Of a stretch of DNA of 64,000 nt, positions 1-12,560 are shown in pieces. The DNA comes from Amphiduros pacificus (lineage: Eukaryota > Annelida > Polychaeta > Phyllodocida > Hesionidae), in assembly GCA_949316495.1 (NCBI GenBank), contig OX439012.1:20326666-20390665 (forward strand). The letters run 5' to 3'. The translations under genes were made by a program, and so were the position numbers. Under the pieces are notes generated by a model. It searched no databases. It had not been told where the DNA came from and was given only the letters and a program-made list of their open reading frames with translations. How positions within the stretch are numbered: the first letter of the stretch is position 1; every line of letters begins with the position of its first letter.

Positions 1-948
1 AAATTACACATTCAAGATTCCATGATCTTTTTGAAATAATGACTCTCTCGGCACACAAAAGGCTTTATCTGGTATAATCTTTTGGAACCAAAAATGCCTC
101 ATTCATTTTAAAAGAATGCTTTGGTTGTCTCTGTTGCTTTATTATATAAAGAGGTCAGATCCCACAAAAAAACAATTGGTTTTAAAATCTTATTCAGCAT
201 TTCTCAGTAGTTGGTGAGACAGTTTAATGTACAGAGAGTCCATAGGAGAGCATTTGCACATGGCTTGCGTTCGTTATTTGTTGTAAGATTACCCCACTTA
301 AATCAAATTTTATCATAAAAGTAAACACATTTTATTATAACATTAAACACATTTTATTATAACATTGGATTACATATACAGTCACAGAGGTTGCTAATAT
401 TTTTCATTATCTCTATTTATCCATGCAGAAGTCACATTTAAAAAAAAAATTAATGCCTAGCACTTTCCAAAATAAATCTAGCATTTTACAATTTGTGTTT
501 TTTGCATGATAGTTTTTCCAGTTTCTGCGGGGCTGTTGTGCCTTGCCTGCCACATTGGCATTTCTGCTTGACCTTGTCCACTTCCCCACTCTCTCCCCAG
601 ACGCTTCTTGTCTCCAGGCGACACATAGAAAATCTATCACAATTTAATTTTCTTTCAATTTGTTCTTTATTAGAAAATTGCTGGGCCAATCTGCCACAAT
701 GTTGTCCATTTCCGGTTCCTAACTCTCTGCAGGCAAAATAGGTATCTAAATGGCCAACCCGCACTTCAATATGAGATCTTTTCCTAGACCTAAGAAAGAG
801 GAGTGGAATATAAATTGCAGTGTACAATCGTATTACATGCGGAGAATACACAATATCATCAAAGAATCTCACACATAAATATTACAATGATGTGCAGTTA
901 TATGATGTAAGCATGTCCAGTGAGGACATGTTATGAGAGGTCAAGGGT

Positions 949-949
<1 letters not shown>
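1..949. other. AT-rich flank, no recognised gene
   Basis: No gene is recognised here. A minus-strand open frame at 486-872 (about 128 codons, several Cys and basic residues) could be a stray exon, but it has no motif I can name and no convincing splice pair. A short direct duplication (AAACACATTTTATTATAACA, twice) lies at about 322-366, and a small perfect inverted repeat (CATGTCC/GGACATG) at 912-930. Confidence 0.5.

Positions 950-950
<1 letters not shown>

Positions 951-981
<31 letters not shown>
951..981. repeat. (AT)n microsatellite
   Basis: About 31 bases of alternating T and A, the shortest of five AT runs in the window. Confidence 0.95.
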
Positions 982-2112
<1,131 letters not shown>

Positions 2113-2589
2113 ATTTTGATTTATATTAAATTATATTTAAAATTTGATTTATACCTTAATATAAATGGGTCATGATTTGCAGCGGCGAGACAGCGAGATT
2201 TAGCACAAAACTTGACAAGATTGTGGTTGTTTCTCATTAAAATTTATATCATTTAGCTCAAACAAGCCGCAATAATTATATAATATGATCAACACGCCAT
2301 AAGAATATACCACAAGAAAGCAATATTGCCTCGTTTTGGGGAGCTAGCAGGAATGCTACGTCGGTGAAAGTAGCATTCATTCATATTCTGTGGCAGTAGT
2401 TTTCACAAATGAAGCCACATTGGCTTTCTCTTATCAAGGCAAACAGGTAGAGCGACTCCACGGCACTTTCCTACCTACTTCCACCAGGTCTGCTTGGCGT
2501 GTTCTTCTTCAATCTTGAGTTTTGCAGGCACCCAAAGCAGTCAGTTCTAGTTGATATTCATTGATGTCTGTTCAAAGAAATCGGTTCAG

Positions 2590-2880
2590 ACAGTTTTTAT
2601 CCCTTAAACGTTATCCTTTATTCTGACAGGTATCCTTTAAATATATTTTTTTCTGACGGTTATCCTTTAAATATTATTCCTGATCGATGTCATTTAAATG
2701 TTATCTTCACAGTAATTCTTTAATGTTTTGTCGTGATAGGTATCCTTTAAATTCTTATTCTGACAGTTATCCTCTAAAATTTTATATCTTTCCAATTTCT
2801 TTTCTGACATCTATCCTTTGAATATTAGTTCTGACAGCTATCTTTTAAATTTAATCTTCACATGTATTCTTAAATTTTGT
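2590..2880. repeat. Degenerate minisatellite, roughly 30-bp unit
   Basis: A block built from variants of TTCTGACAGTTATCCTTTAAA, each followed by a short T/A spacer; about eight to ten degenerate units can be picked out. Divergence between units suggests an old array. No coding content is seen. Confidence 0.75.
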
Positions 2881-4000
<1,120 letters not shown>

Positions 4001-4013
4001 TCTCTCTGTAAAA

Positions 4014-4330
4014 GGCCACGGGCCGTGGCGCAGTCGGTTAGAGCGCCAGCTTATTAGCGCCAGTTCCTCTGTGGTGATCCAAAGGTCGTGGGTTCGATCC
4101 CCAGCCGTGCCGAGATTGAATTCATTATATAATTTCTCATATAAGCTGAGGCCCGTGCCTGAAGATTAAACCGTTGTCCTTGTAAATCTGTGACCGGGTG
4201 GGTTGTCATGTCAAGGACCTGCGACATGACAGTTCAGTGAGGCAGCACTATATCTGCTACAAGTAGGTCTCTTCACAAAATGACTGAAATAATGTTGAAA
4301 GTAATGTAAAATCCCAAACAAACAAAAAAA
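4014..4330 (+). mobile_element. tRNA-derived SINE, family 1, copy 1
   Basis: A 317-bp short retrotransposon. The head is tRNA-like, with an A-box-like segment (GTGGCGCAGTCGGTTAGAG) and a B box (GGGTTCGATCCCC) spaced as in a pol III promoter; the body is unrelated to tRNA and the end is a CAAACAAA-type tail. It lies between near-identical 13-bp sequences at 4001-4013 and 4331-4343 (TCTCTCTGTAAAA, one mismatch on the right), which read as the target duplication. The same body recurs at 37291-37618 (plus), 39541-39855 (minus) and in part at 63565-63662. Mobilisation by a LINE in trans is inferred from the tail and duplications. It is not a functional tRNA gene, because the sequence between the boxes does not form a clean cloverleaf. 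Confidence 0.9.
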
Positions 4331-4466
4331 TCTCTCTTTAAAACCTGATAATAAGCATGTACCCACATGCAATTGCCTCTCTGTAAAACCTAATAATAAG
4401 CATGTATTCATTCACATGCAAGTTTCTCTGCAAAATTTATTTATAAACATGTATTCACATACAAGT
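4331..4466. repeat. Minisatellite, three ~46-bp units
   Basis: Three degenerate units, each starting near TCTCTNTAAAA and containing AATAAGCATGTA, begin at about 4331, 4376 and 4423. A piece of the same sequence lies on the far side of the SINE, so the SINE landed inside this array. Confidence 0.7.
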
Positions 4467-5144
4467 CAGGCGCTTGGATATGTTGTCAACATTGAGGTCA
4501 CCAATGCATTTACAAGAAACAACTGAATTCAATGGAATAAATTTTAACACTGCGATTAGTTCCATGAATATTTCGACAGAGGGAAGCAATTTTCATGTGA
4601 ATGTACAACAGAATAACAAGATATTTCAGGCATTGTTCAACTATCCCGTTGAAGCTTTAAGCAGTGAGCTCTATCATAAGCATTTGGTAGTAACACTGGA
4701 CTTTAAATCACAACACAGTTAGGTTAGTGTCCTTGAGATGATCACAGCACAAAGTGATATATTAATGCCACGCTGGCTGGAGGCTCTGCTGTTGATAGAT
4801 ATTCTCACTTAAAGCAACACAAACACCCAACAGAACAATTGCGATAAATTATGTATAGCCTATTGCCTTCTGTGGCATCTGACAAAGTCGTGGGGTCAGG
4901 AGAAGATATGGAAAAAAATGACCCATGGCAGAATGAACACCTGCTTCAGAGGTGAGGCACACCCTCTGGGTAGGAATAAATGAGATGTGAAACACTCTGA
5001 GACACTGATGTGAGAGATAACCGCCAACAGATGGCACCACATCAGGTGTGAAACACAAGAGTCAACTTAGAAAGGATAACTGCTCATAAAAAAAGAACAC
5101 CGGCCAGATTCTTGATGTGTAGATCATCATGAGCCAATCCGCAA

Positions 5145-5146
<2 letters not shown>
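4467..5146. other. Intergenic, one unidentified short frame
   Basis: An 82-codon plus-strand frame at 4474-4722 is not recognised. The rest has no visible gene or repeat. Confidence 0.45.
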
Positions 5147-5215
<69 letters not shown>

Positions 5216-5224
5216 AATAACACA

Positions 5225-5306
<82 letters not shown>

Positions 5307-5318
5307 TGTGTTATTAAC
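5147..5318. repeat. Double AT run with a long perfect palindrome
   Basis: An AT run (5147-5212) is followed by GTTAATAACACAATATG, a second AT run (about 5230-5300), and then the exact reverse complement CATATTGTGTTATTAAC. The segment 5213-5318 is therefore an essentially perfect 106-bp palindrome with an AT centre, next to another self-complementary AT tract. Confidence 0.93.
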
Positions 5319-6211
5319 AGTATGTAGCATTGATTCATTGATTGACTGAAAGTAAATGTAAATGTATTTAATTATATTATATTTATATTTATATTTAGGG
5401 AATATGAAGGATATTAAATACTGAGTTCTTTTTTAGTTTTTTATAGGTATTTTGGGTTTGATATGACTTCCAACATGAAGGTATATGAGATGTGAAACAT
5501 TGAGGCAATAAAAGCAGAGGTATCAACACAAGACAGTACATCAGCTGAGGGATATATGTGAAAGGTAGAACACTATATGACCCAAAGAGAAGAATAATTT
5601 TAAACCAATTACACGTAACTTTTGGGTAATATCACATGTGAACAACTCTGGCACAATAAAGGGATATGAAAAATAACAAGACTTGCAACATAAGAGGCGT
5701 AAAAGATCAAAGACAACGAGGCATAGCCAATATCCCCCTCTTTAAAAAAAAAACACCATCAAATTGCAACAAGATATGTATAAATTCCAACAATTGATTG
5801 AGGTTTATTGAAGGCATTGGATAAATCAGATCTATCTTATGAATTATACTGATCTGAAAAATGTAATGCTTTGATGTGGCACACACAGCCTCAAATTGCA
5901 GATTACATCTTGCTATGATAGACCATTGACCACAAGTTGGCGGTGTTGGTCACAGGAGGTTTGGTTATGGCATTGTCTTATCAGTGCTAAATTATTACAT
6001 GCATCACATAACTTTTAGGACCATAAACGCATTGCTCAGTAACTTATTCTGGGCAATTGCTTCATTAACCGATTACTTTATTGTCTCAATTAACCATCTG
6101 TGTAGAATGTAAGTCAATCCACTTAATTGATGGGATAGATATACATATTGTTGGAAAGATGGGATTGATGGTGAATTTCCTAGGCCTTTGGCCATGAATG
6201 AAAACAACAAA
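5319..6211. other. Intergenic, nothing recognised
   Basis: Low-GC sequence with no open frame worth naming and no clear repeat boundaries. Confidence 0.5.
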
Positions 6212-6505
6212 GGAATGATAAGTATGACTAAAACCCTTAATAATAAAGTAATAAGATAACAGGGGAATGATAACCATTAATGAAACCTTAATAAGGTAAC
6301 ATAGAACGTAATGGAATGATATTAATGAACCATTAATAAGGTTAGAAGAAAAAAGGAATGATGACTACTAAAACCCTTGATAATAAGGTGAAAAGATAAT
6401 AATGGAAAGAAGACTATTGATAGAACTCTTAATATAATCATAAGGTAATATGATATTAAGGCAATAATAACGATTAACCAAACCCTTAATATGGTGAAAA
6501 GGGAA
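6212..6505. repeat. Degenerate minisatellite, ~55-65-bp unit
   Basis: Repeated variants of AACCCTTAATAATAAGGT followed by a GGAATGATRA-type segment occur four to five times across about 290 bases. Units differ widely in length and sequence, so the array is old. Confidence 0.7.
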
Positions 6506-7035
6506 GGATTTCTCTCATCTCTCAACTAACTTACAACCACCATGCTTTTATTGCTTTCACAGCTTGTCTTACACTGTTACAAATGATGCTGCACACAAAA
6601 TAATCGTGTGCCTTAATATATGAATATATTCGGGCCTCTCGCATATTTAACTTTTTAATCTCCAACACTGGTTCATACCAAAGACTTTCCTCTCAATGAC
6701 TGAGATCTTGATACCAATCTCCTTCCCTGAACACTGCAGGAATCTATGATCTTGTTTTTTTGCATGACTCTTTCAAGTTGTCAGGTCATTAACATAATGC
6801 GGTCAATTTGGCATTAATGCATGCAGTGAAATTAGGTCAGAAGGCTCTATATGTGAAGGGTATGATTATGATTTATTCTCAGCCGGGGTGAAGGATATCT
6901 GGTTTGAGATTCCCACAGGGGGATGCTGTTTCTTTCAACAGGGGTCGCACCTGTCTGGTGTTTGAGGTACCCATGACCCAAATCTGAAATGGCGTCTGTT
7001 ACAAGTCAAAACAAACCCATACATTTGTTATGCTC

Positions 7036-7067
<32 letters not shown>

Positions 7068-8306
7068 AAAACAAACAAAACGAATGGCTGTACGCACTAT
7101 GGCTGTACGCACTATTTTCGGGTCACGTGACGGGGTCAAATGAGGTGCAATTTGTTTACAAAACGTTTTTAATGATAAATATCTTGTTTCATGTATCATT
7201 TTAAAAAAAAAACAGTAGTTTTCTGAGGTATAAAAACAAAACATACCGAGTCGGGGAATCTGGGTGAGCGTATTCAGTGAGTTGGTGATGGCGGAAGGAT
7301 ACCCTGGTCATGTGAATGTAATCCAATCTCCACATAGCTTCTACAAGATTTCCTTGTGGAATTGTTGCTTCTCGTCACATCCCTAACATATACATCACTG
7401 ATCGCTGCTACATGTCTGCCAATAGCTCTTATTACGTCATTCGTGAATAAAATGGGTCAATAGTCCAATGAGAAAAAAATATTGCCTTTCCAAACTCGTA
7501 CGTCATACACCGTCGGCCACTAGGTGTCGCCACACGTTCCGGTGAGTCAAATATTAACAGTACTGAGAAGCACTCACTGATTTCCCATTTATTTCGACTA
7601 GAATCCACAAAATTGAACAAACTTTTTTTTTATACTTATTAAAATTCCACGAGGAATCTAAATATGTTGGTTATGTATTTCCCTGTACAATATTTATTAT
7701 CGTAAATTATCGTTAATCGGGACGGAGCTGTCAGGAAGACATGACACCTGAGAGCCTCGGAGCAACAATTTTAGATGACACTAAGGCTACAAAAAATTCC
7801 CCTTCAAAGCTTGAGCTGGGAAACAATGACAAAAAAGGTCTTTGATCATAAAATTCAAATGATTTTGGATGACAATGGTGTGAAAGCGTATGGTTGTCTG
7901 ACAGAAGTGACATGAACAACTCGTCACCTTGGCTTGGTGTGACTGCCTCACTACGCATCAAAGACACTTAAGTTTTGTTTATCTCGACGTCATTTCTTCC
8001 AAAAGTTGTCTATTATCTTCGTATTATCTCACTGATTTCAAAACTGTTTTCGGTTTTCTGATAAATGGTGTAGTTTTTAAGATATCTTCAAAATAGTGAT
8101 TTCTTGTTATCAGCTGTCAGTTACAGACCCACACGAAATTCGTAGCGCCACCTATGTGCGAGCGATAATTGGGGATTTTCGGGAAGGAGAATAGGCCGAA
8201 AATAAAAATATTCCCTACCTTGGTGCAACGTCACGGGTCACGTGACTCACCTCGCGACCACGGCGGCCGCTGAAAACAAAGTGAACACACCTATTGCACA
8301 CAGAGA
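6506..8306. other. Unannotated; poly(A) tract and CpG-richer stretch
   Basis: A 28-base poly(A) run lies at 7039-7066, and a 15-bp direct repeat (GGCTGTACGCACTAT) just after it near 7086-7115. The sequence then becomes richer in CpG, with the palindromic E-box context GTCACGTGAC near 7126 and again near 8238; the second sits in a GC-rich patch (CACGGCGGCCGC) that could be a promoter or first exon. No protein family is recognised in the short frames here (for example minus 7731-7967). A promoter is a guess from composition only. Confidence 0.35.
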
Positions 8307-8314
8307 GAACTTAC

Positions 8315-8784
8315 CCCGGGGGGGGGGGGGGGTACTCTCATAGTCAGCGTTACCGGGGAAGCTGGGCTAAATAGGGTCCTTTTCGCTGATATTTTCCCTA
8401 AAACAGGTTAAGATATTTCATCATTTCCCCTAAAACAGGGTACTGTTTTTCAAATTTCTCCCTAAAACAGGGATCACAATCCCCCTTTCCAAATCTCCCC
8501 CTTCTGCATCATCCCTAAATGAGGGTATCAAAATTTCAGCTAGTCCTAAATCAGGGTACCAATAATGATAGAATATTTCCCTAAATCAGGCTCTGCGGTT
8601 TACAGTTCCATCCGGGTTAAGATATTTTATCATTTTCCCTAAAACAGGGTACTGTTTTTCAAATTTCTCCTTAAAAAGGGGATCACAATCCCCTTTTCCA
8701 AATCTCCTCCTTCTGCATCATCCCTAAATGAGGGTATCAAAAATTCAGCGGGTTAAAATCATGAGAGTACCCCCCCCCCCCGGG
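8315..8784. mobile_element. 470-bp MITE, G-run inverted ends, 8-bp TSD
   Basis: A non-autonomous DNA transposon. Both ends read inward as CCCGGGG, a long G run, then TACTCTCAT, and the element lies between exact 8-bp copies of GAACTTAC (8307-8314 and 8785-8792). Eight-base duplications are typical of hAT-type and some other cut-and-paste transposases; the superfamily is inferred from that alone. The inside holds a direct duplication of about 140 bp (from 8408 and again from 8617, offset 209 bp), itself built from short CCCTAAAACAGGG-like modules. There is no transposase frame. The exact TSD and clean termini suggest a fairly recent insertion. Confidence 0.85.
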
Positions 8785-8792
8785 GAACTTAC

Positions 8793-9689
8793 AAATTTAT
8801 CACAGTTTATTGCACTCAGATTTCAACCAAATGTCACATCAAACAAAACTAAACGAATATCAGACGTAGCGATTCGATTTTAATTGCGTTTTAAATGATA
8901 AATAAAGGTATTTACCCAATATTATCACAAATACGCTTAGCAGGTCGAGAACAGAACAAAACCATCCATCGATTTATAACATGCATTACGCAACACAAGG
9001 TCGTCAACACGAGGTCGCCTGGCTTCTCCTTGTGTTCATTGGACATCGTATTTACGTTTTACTTTTACTTCTATGTCTATTAATATTAAAATTATTATTT
9101 AATCGCACAATTCAATTCTATACAGCCTTTGATGTCTTCCCCTTCACTGGTGTGAAAATCAGCGTTCACAGTATTAATATTCAGGGCCATTGTTTCCCAC
9201 TGCTTTGAGTCGTGTCTTCCCTTTTTGACAGAAATGCTTTCACACGTGGATTTTAATTGCATTTTAATGTCAATGGAAGCGTCTTGGTCCACAGATTCTA
9301 AATCTCTTTACTTTTTGTTGATATCTTGAAGCATTGCAAAGATCAGCGGCCAGTGGCTCGCGCTCTGGTTGCCAAGCTGTGAAATCACGTGATGCACTGA
9401 GTGACCCGGATACTCCCGGTCGAGAATGACCTATATTATTTTGTAAACGAATGGAAAGTCTAGACACTATTAACTGAACCATAATGGGACAGTAAATATC
9501 CTCGCAGGTGCCCGTTTGTTTCCGGCGAAACGTTACTGGAAACCTGGTCGTTGTTTGGAGTTTCCCTGTTCTAAATATACGTGAATAAATCAGAGCAATA
9601 CTCAAATAATTAATGACATTATTTACCCACTGAAAAAAACAAACATTTAAACGAGAGGACCTTGATTGTCCAACTATTTTGGCTGGACA
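8793..9689. other. Unannotated; segment shared with the 14.6-17.5 kb transposon
   Basis: Minus-strand frames at 9270-9605 (111 codons) and 9095-9292 (65 codons) are not recognised. The minus strand at 9203-9233 matches 15123-15153 inside the TTAA transposon at 30 of 31 bases, and 9114-9160 shares a second block with about 15327-15365, so part of this region is a relict of the same repeat or of a sequence captured by it. A CACGTG box lies near 9384 in a GC-richer patch. Confidence 0.5.
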
Positions 9690-10550
9690 AGGATTGTCTA
9701 TGGAAAGTGCGATCGCGACTGAGCTGCTTTACCGTCTGGAACGAAATAAACTCACAGACAATTATCAGTCAGCATTAAGAAATCCTATAGTACTGAGACA
9801 GCACTGATCAAAGAATATAAAAGAATATTCTCAGAGACTTTGGAAAGGAAAAGTCAGTCTACTGCTTCTTGAACTATCTAGAGCATTTGATGTCATTGAT
9901 CACCATATATTGTTATCCAGACTTGAAAACAAGTGCTGTCAATTGAATTGCTCTCAAAATGTGAAATGGTGTTTTACGACACTTTCAGCAACTATGGCCA
10001 TATCAGTCAACTTTTGAGCCTTTTAACCAGTGTCAAAGTAACACTTCAGGCAGTGGGAGTCGAACCTGCCACCTCCAGTCCTCCACTTACATAACCAGTG
10101 TCAAAGTAACACTTCAGGCAGTGGGAGCCGAACCCGCCACCTCCAGTCCTCCACTTATATAACCAGTGTCAAAGTAACACTTCAGGCAGTGGGAGTCGAA
10201 CCCGCCACCTCCAGTCCTCCACTTATATAACCAGTGTCAAAGTAACACTTCAGGCTGTGGCAGTCGAACCCGCCACCTCCCGTCCTCCACTTATATAACC
10301 AGTGTCAAAGTAACACTTCAGGGAGTCGCTTGGTCCTCCATGAAGTCTATTCAACATGGGTCCCACAAGGATTACTGCTGGGACCAAACCTATTCAGTTT
10401 TTACATGTCTCCACATGTTGATGTTATTACAAAGACTTGAGCTATCATACATTTGCTGACGACATTCATATTTATATTTCTATGGATCAGCTGAGTACAC
10501 ATAGAGAAGCTGTGGATAGGTGTCTGAACCTTTCTGATCACAACTAAGTT
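9690..10550 (+). mobile_element. Decayed LINE fragment (RT domain), CR1/L2-like
   Basis: A degenerate piece of a non-LTR retrotransposon reverse transcriptase. Readable remnants in order are RT motif A (LLELSRAFDVIDHHIL), motif B (WVPQGLLLGPNLFSFYMSP) and motif C (YHTFADDIHIYI, with the YADD core altered to FADD). These match the order and wording of the better preserved LINEs elsewhere in the window. The reading frame is broken repeatedly and the copy is interrupted at about 9955-10322 by a SINE-derived tandem array. The next element, a YR retroelement, begins at 10589. Confidence 0.75.
9955..10322 (-). repeat. SINE family 2 piece expanded as 68-bp tandem repeats
   Basis: Sequence matching the SINE at 25925-26122 (CAACTATGGCCATATCAG, then the reverse complement of a tRNA-like B box, GTCGAACCCGCCAC) sits inside the decayed LINE. 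From 10027 the segment starting CCAGTGTCAAAGTAACACTT is repeated with an exact 68-bp period (starts at 10027, 10095, 10163, 10231 and a partial at 10299). Units are almost identical, so the amplification is recent although the host LINE is old. Confidence 0.85.
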
Positions 10551-10588
10551 TAATGGCTTCGTGATATCAACTCTTGTTTCTGCTGCTA

Positions 10589-10756
10589 TAATGAGAGGTT
10601 AGATTAATTTAACCGAGGTTAGAGGTGAACAGAATCACTACTTTCTATTAAGGCCAGCATGGGGGCAGCTCTGACTCAGGCCACCGACTCACCTGTCACA
10701 TGCCACCTTCAGGCCACCGGTCAGTGGCAGGTTAGGAATCATTCAAATTCTGTTCA
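10589..10756 (+). repeat. YR element copy 1, left repeat A1
   Basis: 168-bp terminal segment beginning TAATGAGAGGTTAGATTAAT. It matches A2 at 18923-19090 with about two differences. Confidence 0.9.
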
Positions 10757-11075
10757 TGATAGGAAGCAGACGTGTAAAAGTTTTTATGGTTTATGGTTTT
10801 TAACCACAATTCGAAGGTTTTAACTTACTTTATAAGATTAATGTTTTTTACACGGATTTTATGCCATAAGGATTTTAATAACGGAATTTACACGGACAAT
10901 GACCTCTAATGTGAGTTTTTATTGAATTTTGAATGAACACTGTATTAACAATAATTAATGTGTACCGGTCGGGAGTCGCCTCGACAACACAGATCCGAGT
11001 AACCGGTCGGGAGTCGCCCCGACAGCTCTGTCCAAACAGCCTCAGACATTTCACTACCAGCCTCGATCCTCTACG

Positions 11076-12560
11076 ATGGCAGAGAAGACGTGTACCCACT
11101 GCGATCGCCCTATCAAGGGCCACCCGGGCCCGTTTGGGAAAAAGAGAGGTGTGAACCAGCCCCTCTGGATCACCGAGGTCGAGAGGCTTGAAATAGAGGC
11201 CGATAGAGGTCTAGGAGAGGACCATCCAATCGAGCTGACAGAAGGTAGAGTTCACCCCCTTTATGCTCATGATCTCAGCCCCACACAGGGGCAGGGCGCC
11301 ACCGCTAGTGTCACGCCACCAGAACAGTTAGAAACGGCGACTAGCAGCCCAGACACACAGACGATCATATTGTCCACACTGAAAGAGATGCAAACCCAGA
11401 TACAGGCACTCTCGGCAGAGCAAGCTCGATACCAGCGGGTAACCCAGCTGGGACGAACCATGGAGAAGCAGGAACCCCAACCGGCCACTCAACCGATAGT
11501 TCAACCGGCACGTCCACCGGTTCAACCGGCCCAACAGGGCTCACACCCACGGAACGGACCAAGCCAACAGGCCTCAGCCTTCACAACCACAGCAGAAGGT
11601 AATCTTCCATATGATTTCTCTAACAATATGAACATTGCATATAATGATTATGACCAGGGGATCGAGGCCGCTGGAGCCTCAGTCACGCAGGCAGACGTAT
11701 TGACTGATGCTACGTTCAAGCCAGCCGGAGATTTCTTATCAGTGGGGGAACCCATGCCTCTGCTAGGCGGAAAAGTGCCCGGCACCAGAAACACAGACTC
11801 GATGGAGGATCTGAAACCCCTCTGTAAAGTAACGAATGTACCGGAAAAAACCCTGAGGGCAGCCCTCAAGGGGGAATATATCCAACTGGAGGACTTTTTA
11901 TCTAACCTCAGTATACAATCAGAAGAGTTCGGGACGATGCAGACCTACCTGGATCCGGATGGGGCCGTCCGTTACCGTCCTCGTAGACAGAAGCGCCGAA
12001 TAACGGACGTGACGCTATGGTTAGAAGCCTGGAACGCCTATGAACATTTATTGGTGAAAGTCCATGGTGTCCATTTGTACGATAATATGCTAGAATATAG
12101 AGGTCGCATCCTGGACTTTAGTAAGAAGTATAATTGGACCAAGCATCGCATGGGCATGGGAGGGCGCCACCTCCAATTCGCCTCTATTCCTCTGGATACA
12201 GTAATGACAACCCTCGACGCCACTCAAGTCAGGCTGTCAGCGCCTAGGTGTCCTAGATGTAGTGAATTCGACCACACCTCTCCCCTAGAGTGCCCCTTTC
12301 TCCCTGGGGCGCCATCCCAGATGGCGCCAGGGGCACCGCCTAGGTCCAAGAAGAAGGTCAGCACTCAAAGCACTGAGGTGTGCAATAACTGGAACGCACT
12401 CAGGTGCAACTTTAAGATGTGCAGAAGAGCCCACCACTGTAAGGGCTGCAGGGGATCCCTCCCCTATGAGGTATGTTCCAAACAAGGGAAGTGTGCCAGC
12501 GGCCTCGCCCATCCTAACGGACCTCCACCATCCGGTAGGAACAGCCAGAGCCACCAGTAA
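11076..12560 (+). CDS. Gag-like region of YR element copy 1
   Basis: A 494-codon region encoding the putative structural (gag-like) protein of the YR retroelement. The N terminus carries a Cys/His pair (CTHCDRPIKGH). A Gln/Pro-rich linker occupies roughly residues 100-165. The C terminus has two Cys/His clusters, CPRCSEFDHTSPLEC near residue 390 and CNNWNALRCNFKMC followed by HHCKGC near 435-455, of the kind expected to bind nucleic acid. It overlaps the start of the RT region by about 95 bp in another frame, an arrangement common in this order of elements. The gag assignment comes from position and Cys/His content; no capsid fold can be proved by eye. Confidence 0.75.
   Translation: MAEKTCTHCDRPIKGHPGPFGKKRGVNQPLWITEVERLEIEADRGLGEDHPIELTEGRVHPLYAHDLSPTQGQGATASVTPPEQLETATSSPDTQTIILSTLKEMQTQIQALSAEQARYQRVTQLGRTMEKQEPQPATQPIVQPARPPVQPAQQGSHPRNGPSQQASAFTTTAEGNLPYDFSNNMNIAYNDYDQGIEAAGASVTQADVLTDATFKPAGDFLSVGEPMPLLGGKVPGTRNTDSMEDLKPLCKVTNVPEKTLRAALKGEYIQLEDFLSNLSIQSEEFGTMQTYLDPDGAVRYRPRRQKRRITDVTLWLEAWNAYEHLLVKVHGVHLYDNMLEYRGRILDFSKKYNWTKHRMGMGGRHLQFASIPLDTVMTTLDATQVRLSAPRCPRCSEFDHTSPLECPFLPGAPSQMAPGAPPRSKKKVSTQSTEVCNNWNALRCNFKMCRRAHHCKGCRGSLPYEVCSKQGKCASGLAHPNGPPPSGRNSQSHQ

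Noticed and set aside
4014-4112. Possible tRNA gene
   Set aside because: Good A and B boxes, but the cloverleaf is poor, a non-tRNA body and CAAA tail follow, and copies with target duplications recur: it is a SINE head.
7126-8250. Paired GTCACGTGAC boxes as a defined regulatory site
   Set aside because: Only two short palindromes in CpG-richer DNA; without a mapped gene start nothing can be claimed.
11267-11562. Minus-strand frames inside the YR gag-like region
   Set aside because: Shadows of the plus-strand coding region; they lie opposite its Pro/Gln-rich stretch and have no domain.
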